A stretch of 64,000 nt of DNA from Acidobacteriota bacterium (GTDB taxonomy: Bacteria > Acidobacteriota > Terriglobia > Bryobacterales > Bryobacteraceae). Below are positions 17,828-25,508 of this stretch, piece by piece; the stretch's first letter is position 1, and each line of letters opens with the position of its first letter. The notes under the pieces are model-generated. The model was not told the origin of the DNA and did no database searches. It was given only the letters and a program-made list of their open reading frames with translations. The DNA lies in contig JAFDVZ010000004.1 in NCBI GenBank assembly GCA_018268715.1, forward strand, positions 1-64,000, written 5' to 3'. Made by a program: the position numbers and the translations under genes.

Positions 17828-18880
17828 CTATTCGCCGGCCCAGTAGACGGCGCGGGAGCGTACTTGGACGTTCGGACGGTTCACGCGGACTTCGATGCGG
17901 TGGTAGCCGGATGCTCCGGCGTCGGGCATGAAGGTCAGCAGGTATTGAGAGTGGAGATGCGCGCCGAGTTTTTCGATCGCATCTTCGAGTCCTTTCTGGC
18001 GAAGGAACGGGAACGTGACTCCGCCGGTGGCCTGAGTCAGAGCCTGGGTGGAATCCACTTTCTCACGGCGGACTAACTCGACGAGAGCACCCATGATGTC
18101 GACGCTTTGGGCGGCCCCGGGAATCTTGGGAGACGGGCACCCGAAGGGGTTGCATTGCTCGGGTCCGCCGGTGGCCGTTCCGGTTTCGTCGCTCGGCTTG
18201 GTGGGCGCCTTGGGCATCTGCGGGTCGGCGATAGCGGATGACTTCGTGGTCCAGGCGGCGCCGAAGGCCGAGTAGGTGGCGGCGTATACGATGACGCCCT
18301 CCTTCTGCACCGCGTCGGCGGCCTGTTGGAGCGTCGACTCACTGCCGCGGTCGCGGGTTTCCGAGATCAGCAGCAGGACCTTCCGCGAGTTAGGGCGTTT
18401 GCGCAGTTCGGCGACGGCTTCAGTGGCGGCGTCGAGCATTCGGCCGGCTTTCGGCGGGCCGGGAGTGATCGCTTCGAAGGCCCGGGCGATGGAGACGTCG
18501 TCGTTGGTGCAGCGCTGGAGCCAGTCCAGGCGGTCGGAGAAGCTGAGAATGGCGGCGCAGCCTCGCTCTCCGGTGACGAGCGGCTGAATCATCCCGCCGA
18601 TTTTGCGGACCTTTTCGAGAACCGGTTTTGAAATCCCGGAGGCCTGGATGGCGACCACGAGTGCAATCGGGGCAACACCTGTGGCCAGGAAATCGACAGC
18701 CGTCTTCCGGGACTGGCCGTTGTCGAACACCTGGAAATCCTCGGGCTCCAGGCCGTCGAGCAGGCGGCCCTTGGCGTCGGCGACCGTCACGGGCACCACC
18801 ACCAGCCGCGATTGGACGCCGAAGCGCGGGTCCTGCGCTGGGGCTAGGCACATGAACAGGAGCCAGGCAAGGCGTCGCAT
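17828..18880 (-). CDS. Secreted VWFA-related domain protein (acidobacterial type)
   Basis: Exported protein of 350 aa from the ATG at 18880, with a signal peptide ending near AQDPRFG. The head SRLVVVPVTVADAKGRLLDG followed by LEPEDFQVFDNGQSRKTAVD is the hallmark of the acidobacterial VWFA-related family (TIGR03436 type). The VWA fold follows, with ILSFSDRLDWLQ, KVLLLISETRDRGSESTL and VIVYAATYS. The usual metal-site DxSxS is replaced (VAIQASGIS), so metal binding may be lost. Function is unknown; probably protein binding outside the cytoplasm. A longer start at 19192 runs through the antisense of the DUF1844 gene and was rejected. Confidence 0.8.
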   Translation of the reverse strand: MRRLAWLLFMCLAPAQDPRFGVQSRLVVVPVTVADAKGRLLDGLEPEDFQVFDNGQSRKTAVDFLATGVAPIALVVAIQASGISKPVLEKVRKIGGMIQPLVTGERGCAAILSFSDRLDWLQRCTNDDVSIARAFEAITPGPPKAGRMLDAATEAVAELRKRPNSRKVLLLISETRDRGSESTLQQAADAVQKEGVIVYAATYSAFGAAWTTKSSAIADPQMPKAPTKPSDETGTATGGPEQCNPFGCPSPKIPGAAQSVDIMGALVELVRREKVDSTQALTQATGGVTFPFLRQKGLEDAIEKLGAHLHSQYLLTFMPDAGASGYHRIEVRVNRPNVQVRSRAVYWAGE

Positions 18881-18889
18881 CGTTCGATC

Positions 18890-18895
18890 AATGTG
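18890..18895 (-). promoter_or_regulatory. Candidate -10 box of a leaderless VWFA gene promoter
   Basis: CACATT on the minus strand ends 9 bases before the ATG at 18880, and there is no Shine-Dalgarno sequence between. The distance would put the transcript start at or next to the start codon. No good -35 is seen. Confidence 0.25.
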
Positions 18896-18965
18896 CAAGC
18901 CGGGCGCCGAAACGGGGTGTTTCCGGCGGCGGGTGCATTTATCATAGGTAGAGGCAGGTTCCAAG

Positions 18966-19310
18966 ATGAGCGACAATCCAACTCCCGACCTACAGAACGA
19001 CGAGCAGGACGCCAGCTTTCCGATTCCACCGCCCACCATGGAATTTCTGGTGCTTTCCCTGAAGGCCCAGGCCGAGATGCAACTCGGGTTCCTCCATTTC
19101 GGCCCGGAGAAAGACCGGCCGAAACCGGACTTTCGCGTGGCGCGGCACACCATCGATCTGCTGTCGCTGCTGCAGGACAAGACGCGCGGCAATTTGACGA
19201 TGGATGAGCAACGGCTGCTTGAGAATTCGCTGACCGAGTTGCGGTTCCGATTCGTGCAGGCGATGGAGTCGGCTCCGACGCTGAAGGCCGAAGGGCAAGC
19301 CCAGGGCTGA
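18966..19310 (+). CDS. DUF1844 domain-containing protein
   Basis: Small cytoplasmic protein of 114 aa. The core FLVLSLKAQAEMQLGFLHFG and the later ARHTIDLLSLLQDKTRGNLT followed by EQRLLENSLTELRFRFV are the DUF1844 pattern. No biochemical role is established for the family. The ATG is preceded by a weak AGGTT; TATCAT at 18940-18945 could be a -10 box. The gene overlaps the next gene by one base, and together they start a plus-strand run through ribF. Confidence 0.88.
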   Translation: MSDNPTPDLQNDEQDASFPIPPPTMEFLVLSLKAQAEMQLGFLHFGPEKDRPKPDFRVARHTIDLLSLLQDKTRGNLTMDEQRLLENSLTELRFRFVQAMESAPTLKAEGQAQG

Positions 19311-20101
19311 TGCAGCCGGGCGCGATCAAGATCACCGTACTCGGGTCAGGGACGAGTTCCGGCGTGCCGACCATCGGCTGCGAGTGCAAGGTCTGCACGT
19401 CGGCCGATCCGCGCGATAACCGGCTGCGGCCGTCGATTCTGGTGCAGTACGCCGGGCGCAACGTGGTGATCGACACGACGCCCGATTTCCGCCAGCAGGC
19501 GCTGCGGGCGCGGCTGCGGAGGCTGGACGCGATTCTGTATACGCACGCGCACGCCGACCATATCATGGGGCTCGACGACATACGGCCGTTCAACTTCATG
19601 CAGCGGGAGAATATTCCGATTTACGGGTCGGCGGAGACGCTGGAGACGATTCGCGCCTGCTTTGGGTATGTGTTTGAGACGCGCTACACGGAGTCGTCGA
19701 TTCCGAAGATCTCGACGAACCTTTTCGGCGACGGGCCGGTGGAGTTGTTCGGGCTGGCGTTCGAGCCGCTGCGGTTGCATCACGGGAGAGGCGTGTCGTG
19801 GGGTTTTCGTTTCGCCGATTGCGCCTATCTGACCGATCACAGCGACATTCCGCCGGCGACGGTGGAGCGGCTGGGAGGGTTGGACGTTCTGTTTCTGGAT
19901 TCGCTGCGGCACAAACCGCATCCGACGCACACCACGGTGGACCGGGCGGTGGAGTGGGTGGAGCAGTTGAAGCCGAGGCGCGCGTTCCTGACGCACATGT
20001 CGCACGACGTGCTGCACGCGCGCGTCGAGGAGCGTATGCCGCCGCATATCCGGCTGGCTTACGACGGGCTGGAGATCTGGGTGGGAGGCTCGGCCGGATG
20101 A
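19310..20101 (+). CDS. MBL-fold hydrolase, PhnP-like
   Basis: Metallo-beta-lactamase fold hydrolase of 263 aa. It starts with ITVLGSGTSSGVPTIGCECKVC, split here as LGSGTSSGVPTIG and CECKVC; the Cys cluster is the structural zinc site of PhnP relatives. The catalytic motif is THAHADHIMGLDD, with later ligands in YLTDHSDIP, LDSLRHKPHPTHTT and LTHMSHDV. PhnP acts as a cyclic phosphodiesterase, but no other phosphonate genes are nearby, so the substrate is open. The last codons overlap ribF by ATGA. Confidence 0.85.
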   Translation: MQPGAIKITVLGSGTSSGVPTIGCECKVCTSADPRDNRLRPSILVQYAGRNVVIDTTPDFRQQALRARLRRLDAILYTHAHADHIMGLDDIRPFNFMQRENIPIYGSAETLETIRACFGYVFETRYTESSIPKISTNLFGDGPVELFGLAFEPLRLHHGRGVSWGFRFADCAYLTDHSDIPPATVERLGGLDVLFLDSLRHKPHPTHTTVDRAVEWVEQLKPRRAFLTHMSHDVLHARVEERMPPHIRLAYDGLEIWVGGSAG

Positions 20102-21084
20102 GCCCGTTCCGCGTGTTCCGTTCCCTGGATGCGGTGCCGGCCGATTTCGGACCTTCGGCGTTGACCATTGGGAATTTCGATGGATTGCACGCGGGGCATC
20201 GGCGGATCATGCGGCGCGTGGCGGCGATCGGTGAGGGCTACGGCTGGCGGCCGAGCGTGCTGACCTTCGATCCGCATCCGACCAGGGTGGTGGCGCCGGC
20301 TCGCACGCCCAAGCTGATGACCACCACCGAACAGCGCTGTGAACTGATGCGCGGCGAGGGCATCGAACAGGTGCTGGTGCTGCCGTTCACCGTGGAGTTG
20401 GCGCAGGCGCCGCCCGAGGAGTTCGCGGCGCGGATCCTGGCCGGGAAACTGGGCGCGAGGATGGTGCTGGTGGGCGATAACTTCCGCTTCGGCGCGCGGC
20501 AGGCGGGCGACACCGAAACGTTGCGGGAGTTGGGCGAGAGGTACGGATTTCGCGTCGAGATCCTGACCGGGGTGCGCCGGCATGGACGCATGGTCTCCTC
20601 GAGCGGCGTGCGCAAGCTGATTCAGAACGGCGAGGTGGCGCTGGCGGCTCGATTCCTCGAGCGGCCGCACTCGGTGGAGGGCCGGATCGTGTCGGGCTTC
20701 GGCATCGGCTCGAAGCAGACCGTGCCGACGCTGAACCTGGCGACGGAGGCGGAGATTCTGCCGGCCAACGGGGTGTATGTGACGCGCACCTACGACCTGG
20801 AGGCGGCGCGGGATTGGAATTCGATCACCAACATCGGCTACCGGCCGACGTTCGGCGGCGATGCTTTGACGGTGGAGACGTTTCTGCTGGCCCCGCTCGA
20901 TGGCGGCGCGCCGGAGCGGATCCGGCTGGAGTTTCTGAGGCGCGTGCGGGCGGAGCGCAAGTTCGAAAGTCCCGAGGCGCTGAGGGCGCAGATCCTGCGC
21001 GACGTGGGGCGGGCCAACGCATATTTCCGGCGCTACCGGCGATGGGTTGGGGCGGCCGGTTGGGGAAGCCGGGAGGGCAATTGA
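20098..21084 (+). CDS. ribF: Bifunctional riboflavin kinase/FAD synthetase
   Basis: RibF makes FMN from riboflavin and then FAD. The 328-aa product from the ATG at 20098 has an FAD synthetase domain with IGNFDGLHAGHRRIM (HxGH nucleotidyltransferase motif), TFDPHPTRVV and the VGDNFRFGARQAGD segment, then a riboflavin kinase domain with GFGIGSKQTVPTLNLA, NGVYVT, NIGYRPTFGG and LEFLRRVRAERKF. Length and domain order fit the family. The start overlaps the previous gene's stop; a much longer frame from 19798 is a shadow. Confidence 0.95.
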   Translation: MSPFRVFRSLDAVPADFGPSALTIGNFDGLHAGHRRIMRRVAAIGEGYGWRPSVLTFDPHPTRVVAPARTPKLMTTTEQRCELMRGEGIEQVLVLPFTVELAQAPPEEFAARILAGKLGARMVLVGDNFRFGARQAGDTETLRELGERYGFRVEILTGVRRHGRMVSSSGVRKLIQNGEVALAARFLERPHSVEGRIVSGFGIGSKQTVPTLNLATEAEILPANGVYVTRTYDLEAARDWNSITNIGYRPTFGGDALTVETFLLAPLDGGAPERIRLEFLRRVRAERKFESPEALRAQILRDVGRANAYFRRYRRWVGAAGWGSREGN

Positions 21085-21090
21085 TACAAT
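21085..21090 (+). promoter_or_regulatory. Candidate -10 box for the DUF3108 gene, leaderless
   Basis: TACAAT, preceded by GA, begins one base after the ribF stop and ends 8 bases before the ATG at 21099. The intervening TGAGTTTC has no ribosome-binding site. Transcription would start at about the ATG. No clear -35 is seen. Confidence 0.4.
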
Positions 21091-21098
21091 TGAGTTTC

Positions 21099-21887
21099 AT
21101 GCTGGGCACCGCTCAACCGGCGCGTCTTGTGGCGATGATGATGCTGCTGATCCTGACGTCGCCAGGGGGCCTGGGCCAGTCGGGCGACGGCGTGGCGCGC
21201 GGATTTCACCGCACGGAGACGCTATCCTACACGATCGAATGGCGGCTGGTGACGGCCGGCGCGGCCAAGTTGAGGCTTTCGCCTTCCGGGACGCCCGAGT
21301 ACCCTTCGCTGCATTCGGAACTGGATCTGGAATCGGCGGGTCTGGTTTCGAAGCTGTACCGCGTGCAGGACAAGTATTTCGGGAATTACGACACGGGATT
21401 CTGCGCCATCAGCGCGCAGATCAGCGCCAATGAGGGCCGGCGCCGCCGGGAGACGAAGATCGACTTCGACCGGCAGCACAACAAGGCCGCCTACCTGGAG
21501 CGCGACCTGGTGAAGAACGCCGTGGTGCGGGCGAGCGAGATCGACACGCCGCATTGCGTGCACGATGTCGTGGGCGGATTGCTGGCGCTTCGCACGATGC
21601 GCATCGACGTCGGCCGTAGCGCCGAGATGCCGCTGAGCGACGGCAAGAAGGCGGCCAACGTGCGAGTGGAGGCGCAGGAGCGCGAGGACCTCAAGATCAA
21701 CGGCACGGTGTACAAAACCGTGCGGTATGAGGCGTTCCTGTTCAATGGCGTCATCTATCCGCGCAGCGCGCGCCTGTTCATCTGGCTGACCGATGACGCC
21801 CGGAAACTGCCGGTGCAGATCCGGGTGCGGATGAATTTCCCGATCGGTACGGTGACGCTCAGTCTCGATAAAATCGAACAATCATGA
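21099..21887 (+). CDS. Exported DUF3108 domain protein
   Basis: Protein of 262 aa with a signal peptide (LVAMMMLLILTSPGGLGQ). The segment TLSYTIEWRLVTAGAAKLRL and the later pattern YRVQDKYFGNYDTGFC, then DVVGGLLALRTMRID and FIWLTDDARKLPVQI match the DUF3108 family of periplasmic beta-rich proteins. In several phyla these help in outer-membrane or cell-envelope functions, but no activity is proved. The ATG at 21099 is chosen because it starts the signal peptide and sits 8 bases after a -10-like box. The last 4 bases overlap the SGNH hydrolase gene. Confidence 0.82.
   Translation: MLGTAQPARLVAMMMLLILTSPGGLGQSGDGVARGFHRTETLSYTIEWRLVTAGAAKLRLSPSGTPEYPSLHSELDLESAGLVSKLYRVQDKYFGNYDTGFCAISAQISANEGRRRRETKIDFDRQHNKAAYLERDLVKNAVVRASEIDTPHCVHDVVGGLLALRTMRIDVGRSAEMPLSDGKKAANVRVEAQEREDLKINGTVYKTVRYEAFLFNGVIYPRSARLFIWLTDDARKLPVQIRVRMNFPIGTVTLSLDKIEQS
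21869..21874 (+). promoter_or_regulatory. Candidate -10 box for the SGNH hydrolase gene
   Basis: TAAAAT (in GATAAAATCG) lies inside the 3' end of the DUF3108 gene and ends 9 bases before the ATG at 21884. CGAACAATC between them has no Shine-Dalgarno sequence. The gene may therefore have its own leaderless promoter as well as read-through. Confidence 0.35.
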
Positions 21888-22966
21888 AAGCTGTTTTCTG
21901 TTGCCTGGCCGCGGCAGTGTTCGCGTCCGCGCAGAACCCGTCCGCCCTCATGCCCGGCGCCGAAGCGAACCGCGTATACGCCCGGGCGATCGAATTGATG
22001 GACTCTTCCGCGGTGGCGATCCCGGAGTTGAATCGGGCCGCCGCACCGCTGATTGAGAATAGCCGCCAAGCGCTGGTGAACCTGCGACAGCGGCCTAATA
22101 ACGTGGCCTTCACGTACTCCTTCCTGAGCAACCTGCGCGCGTACCTGGCGCTGGCTGACGCGGTGCCGCGTCCGTATCCGTTTCCCGCCGAAGCGGGCAA
22201 ACACATGGTGGAGTTGCGCGAGGCGGCCGATCGGACGGAGGCCCATTTCCGGGCTTCGTTGACGCAGCGCGAGGCGCAATTGCGCAGCGGCGATCGCGAT
22301 AACCTGGCGCGCTATGGCGAGGCGAACCAGAAACTGGCGCCGCCCGCGGCCGGCAAACGGCGGATCGTCTTCATGGGCGATTCCATCACCGACGGCTGGC
22401 GATTGAACGAATATTTCCCCGATAGCGACTTCATCAATCGCGGCATCAGCGGGCAGGTGACGAGTGAGATGCTGGGCCGCTTCAAGGCCGACGTCCTCGA
22501 CCTGAAGCCCGAGGCCGTGCTGATTCTGGCGGGCACCAACGACCTGGCTCGGGGGGCGGCGCTCACCACGATTCAGAACAACCTGGCGATGATGGGCGAT
22601 CTGGCGGAGCGTCGCGGAGTGAAGGTGATCCTGGCGTCGATTCTGCCGATCAGCGATTATCACAAAGCCGACAATCCGTCGTTTGCGCGCAGCGTGGAAC
22701 GTCCGCCGTCGCAGATTCGCGCGTTGAACGACTGGATCAAACGGACGGCCGAACAGCGCGGCTATGTTTACTGCGACTATTTTACGGCGATGGTGGATAA
22801 GGACGGCCAGTTGACGGCCGATCTGGCGGACGATGGCCTGCATCCCAACGCCAAGGGATACCGGGTGATGGCGCCGATCGCCCAGGCGGCTATCGCCAAG
22901 ACGGCCGCCGCGCCGCCTCCGGTGCAACAGAAATCGCACGGGCTGCGTCTTTTCAACAAGGAATAA
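21884..22966 (+). CDS. Secreted SGNH/GDSL-family hydrolase
   Basis: Exported protein of 360 aa (signal peptide MKAVFCCLAAAVFASAQ). An N-terminal helical region of about 150 residues precedes an SGNH esterase domain: block I FMGDSITDGW with the nucleophile Ser, block II NRGISGQVTSEML with Gly, block III LILAGTNDLARG with Asn, and block V DDGLHPNAKGY with the Asp/His pair. The catalytic set is complete. It resembles platelet-activating-factor acetylhydrolase-like or acetyl-esterase members that deacetylate glycans. The substrate is unknown. Confidence 0.86.
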   Translation: MKAVFCCLAAAVFASAQNPSALMPGAEANRVYARAIELMDSSAVAIPELNRAAAPLIENSRQALVNLRQRPNNVAFTYSFLSNLRAYLALADAVPRPYPFPAEAGKHMVELREAADRTEAHFRASLTQREAQLRSGDRDNLARYGEANQKLAPPAAGKRRIVFMGDSITDGWRLNEYFPDSDFINRGISGQVTSEMLGRFKADVLDLKPEAVLILAGTNDLARGAALTTIQNNLAMMGDLAERRGVKVILASILPISDYHKADNPSFARSVERPPSQIRALNDWIKRTAEQRGYVYCDYFTAMVDKDGQLTADLADDGLHPNAKGYRVMAPIAQAAIAKTAAAPPPVQQKSHGLRLFNKE

Positions 22967-22969
22967 TTC

Positions 22970-24064
22970 ATGTTGAACCGTGTGCTGCTGGTTGTGTTGT
23001 GCGCCGGAATCGCGGCCAGCGCCCAGATGAAGCTGTCGGTGGAACAGCTCAAGCAGTTCATCCAGTCGAGCGTCGCGATGAAGCAGGACGACCGGAAGGT
23101 GGCGCAGTATCTGAAAAAAGTCCAGTTGACCAGCCAACTGGACGCGGCCACGGTGGAGGATCTGCAGGGATTGGGCGCCGGGCCTCGCACGGTGGAGGCG
23201 CTGAAGGCGCTGATGACAGCCACGGCGGCGATGCCCAAGGCCGCCCCGCCTCCGCCCAAGCCCGCCTATGTGCCGCCGCCCTCGCCGACCTCGGAGGAAC
23301 AGGGCAAGGTGCTACAGGACGCGCGGGAGTACGCGCTGAACTACACCTCGCGGCTGCCCGACTTCATTTGCACACAGGTTACGCGGCGGTTCGTGGATCC
23401 CACGGGGCTTGAGTCCTGGATCCGGCAGGACGTCATCACGGAGCGGCTGAGTTACTTCGACAAGCACGAGGACTACAAGGTGGTGCTGGTGAACAGCCGC
23501 CCCGTGGAGATGGCGCACGACAAGTTGGGAGGGGCGACGTCGAGCGGCGAGTTCGGCAGCGTGATGCGCGAAATCTTCGACCCGACCAGCGAGACCCGCT
23601 TCGAGTGGGAGCGCTGGGGAACGCTGCGCGGGCATCGCATGCACGTGTTTTCGTATCGCGTGGAGCAGAGCCGGTCGCAGTACAGCATCTACTCAGAGGA
23701 AGTGAAGCAGCGGATTATCGCGGCCTATCATGGCCTGATCTACGTGGACAAGGAGACGTCGGCGGTGATGAAGATCACGCTGTCGGCCGATGAGATCCCG
23801 TCCGGATTCCCGGTGCGCGAGGTGAATCTGTCGCTCGACTACGACCATGTCAGCATCTCGGACCACGAATTCATCCTGCCGCTGAAAGCCGTGCTGACGT
23901 CGCGCCAAGGGGCGAAGTACCTGAACCGGAACGAGGTTGAGTTCCGGATGTACCGCAAGTTCAGCGCCGAATCGACGATCAAGGCGGTGGATGTCGAAAC
24001 GCCCGACGCGCTGCCGGCCGAGGCGACGAAGGAGCAGGCTCCTCCGCCGCCGGTCAAGAAGTAG
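22970..24064 (+). CDS. Secreted protein of unknown function
   Basis: Exported protein of 364 aa that I do not recognise. It has a signal peptide (MLNRVLLVVLCAGIAASAQ), a helical segment (KLSVEQLKQFIQSSVAMKQD), a proline-rich linker (APPPPKPAYVPPPSP, near residues 85-100), then a beta-rich domain with LPDFICTQVTRRFVDP and EEVKQRIIAAYHGLIYVDKE. Similar layouts are common in acidobacteria and are usually left as hypothetical. AAGGAATAATTC before the ATG supplies a ribosome-binding site. It follows the SGNH hydrolase by 3 bases, so the two probably share a transcript, and it abuts the convergent C45-type gene with no gap. Confidence 0.7.
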   Translation: MLNRVLLVVLCAGIAASAQMKLSVEQLKQFIQSSVAMKQDDRKVAQYLKKVQLTSQLDAATVEDLQGLGAGPRTVEALKALMTATAAMPKAAPPPPKPAYVPPPSPTSEEQGKVLQDAREYALNYTSRLPDFICTQVTRRFVDPTGLESWIRQDVITERLSYFDKHEDYKVVLVNSRPVEMAHDKLGGATSSGEFGSVMREIFDPTSETRFEWERWGTLRGHRMHVFSYRVEQSRSQYSIYSEEVKQRIIAAYHGLIYVDKETSAVMKITLSADEIPSGFPVREVNLSLDYDHVSISDHEFILPLKAVLTSRQGAKYLNRNEVEFRMYRKFSAESTIKAVDVETPDALPAEATKEQAPPPPVKK

Positions 24065-25450
24065 CTACTTCGCCTTGAAGCCCGTCCAGGGGTGCGAATC
24101 GAGGTCGCGCAAGGACGGTTTCTGCCAGGCGAATTCGGGGTGCGCCGACAGGTGCCTGGCGGCCTTGAAGTGGATGCCGCAGGGGTGGCCCAGCGCGGCG
24201 GTCATCTGCATGGATTCCGACAGGACCGCGGTGGTCGCCTTCGCCTGAACGGCGCCCGCGGGGGCGAACTCCGGCTGCCAGGGCTTGCTGCCTCGGGCTG
24301 AAAGCTCGATATGGCCGCAGAGGGTGCGCTCGCTCGGCTGTTCCTTGTTATCGAAGGTGTCGTAGTGGTCGCCGAGGAATTTCTGAGCCAGCGCCAGGTC
24401 GATCTTACCCTTGTATTGAGCCATGATCGCGTCCCAGCGGATGTGACGCGCGTTGGCGCTCAGGGATTTGTTCGACAAGTCATAATTTGTCTCTTCGGCG
24501 GTGAGTTTCGGATCGATCGGATAATTCGAGCCGACGAAATAACCGTCCTTGGTGCGCTTCAGGTTCACGTTTTTCAGGCCTAACTCGAGGCTCGCCACTT
24601 CGCCCGTGTTACGGTCGGCCACCAGCCAGTCGTTGGCGTAGCCGCCGTTGTTGCCTTCCTGCATCAGGCGGGCGAAATCGTCGATCGTCGAGGCGTACTG
24701 CATGGCGCGACGGGCGCGGGCGAACTCGGCGACGCCGGTGGGGTCGAAGCCGTGAAACTCGCTGATCGTGGTCTCCGTGATCATGATCCCGGCGGAATTC
24801 AGGCCGAAATCGTCGCCGCTGTGGATGAGACCGGGCATGCCGTCCATGATGAAGGCGTGCCCCGACGCCGGTTTCACGTCGAAAATGATGTTCCAGCGCG
24901 AGCCGGTGAGATAGTCGGTCCAGTTATTGTGCGCGATCACCGGGCGGCCGTCCTTGGTGTAACTCCCGGTGGCGACGAAGGCGCTGCAGTGATCGCCGGT
25001 GGGATGCTTCTGGCTCTTTTCATACCAGTTCAGATAATAGGGCGAGAGTTCGAGCCAGGCGTTCATCACCGTCAGGTCGACGCTGTCGATCTTGACGCCG
25101 CGGGCGCGGGCGCCTTCGGCGATGCCCTGGATTTCGGTCTGGTATTCGTTGGGCAGCTTCGGCCACAGGACGTGCTCGGCGGCGTCGCGGAAGAACGCCC
25201 AAGGCTTGGCATCGTGAGTCAGGCTGATTTCGATGGCCTTGCGGGCGTCTTCGATCTCCCGGGCGAGCAGGAAACCGTGCTGATAGCCGATGTCGGCGGG
25301 GGAGCCCTCCAGGTGTACGAAGATCCACCCGTTCTGATCGGGCGCTCGGGAGGCCTTGTGGAGGCGGGGATCCTGCTGCGGCTGTTTAGCGGCAAGACCG
25401 ATGAAGACGGCGACCAGTACGACGGCGCAAGTGACGGCGATTCGGCGCAT
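24065..25450 (-). CDS. C45-type acyltransferase/peptidase (phospholipase B-like), exported
   Basis: Protein of 461 aa with an N-terminal signal or anchor (VTCAVVLVAVFIGLAA). The motif DHCSAFVATGSYTKDGRPVI holds the Cys that becomes the N-terminal nucleophile after self-cleavage in the Ntn-hydrolase C45/phospholipase B-like families, followed by AHNNWTDYL. Later conserved parts are GLNSAGIMITETTI and NDWLVADRNTGEVASLELG. Such enzymes hydrolyse or transfer acyl groups from amides or lipids; the substrate here is unknown. GGAAGGAT precedes the ATG and overlaps the leader of a -10-like box. Confidence 0.78.
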   Translation of the reverse strand: MRRIAVTCAVVLVAVFIGLAAKQPQQDPRLHKASRAPDQNGWIFVHLEGSPADIGYQHGFLLAREIEDARKAIEISLTHDAKPWAFFRDAAEHVLWPKLPNEYQTEIQGIAEGARARGVKIDSVDLTVMNAWLELSPYYLNWYEKSQKHPTGDHCSAFVATGSYTKDGRPVIAHNNWTDYLTGSRWNIIFDVKPASGHAFIMDGMPGLIHSGDDFGLNSAGIMITETTISEFHGFDPTGVAEFARARRAMQYASTIDDFARLMQEGNNGGYANDWLVADRNTGEVASLELGLKNVNLKRTKDGYFVGSNYPIDPKLTAEETNYDLSNKSLSANARHIRWDAIMAQYKGKIDLALAQKFLGDHYDTFDNKEQPSERTLCGHIELSARGSKPWQPEFAPAGAVQAKATTAVLSESMQMTAALGHPCGIHFKAARHLSAHPEFAWQKPSLRDLDSHPWTGFKAK

Positions 25451-25456
25451 ATCCTT

Positions 25457-25487
25457 CCATTATGCTCCGCCGGCCCATTATGCTCCG
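25457..25487. repeat. 13-bp direct repeat carrying two -10-like boxes
   Basis: CCATTATGCTCCG occurs at 25457-25469 and again at 25475-25487, an 18-base period. Read on the minus strand each copy is CGGAGCATAATGG and contains the -10-like CATAAT. The proximal box ends 8 bases before the ATG of the C45-type gene. The repeat lies in the 58-base gap after uvrA. Confidence 0.6.
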
Positions 25488-25508
25488 AGGGCCGCGCTCG
25501 GCCAAAGC

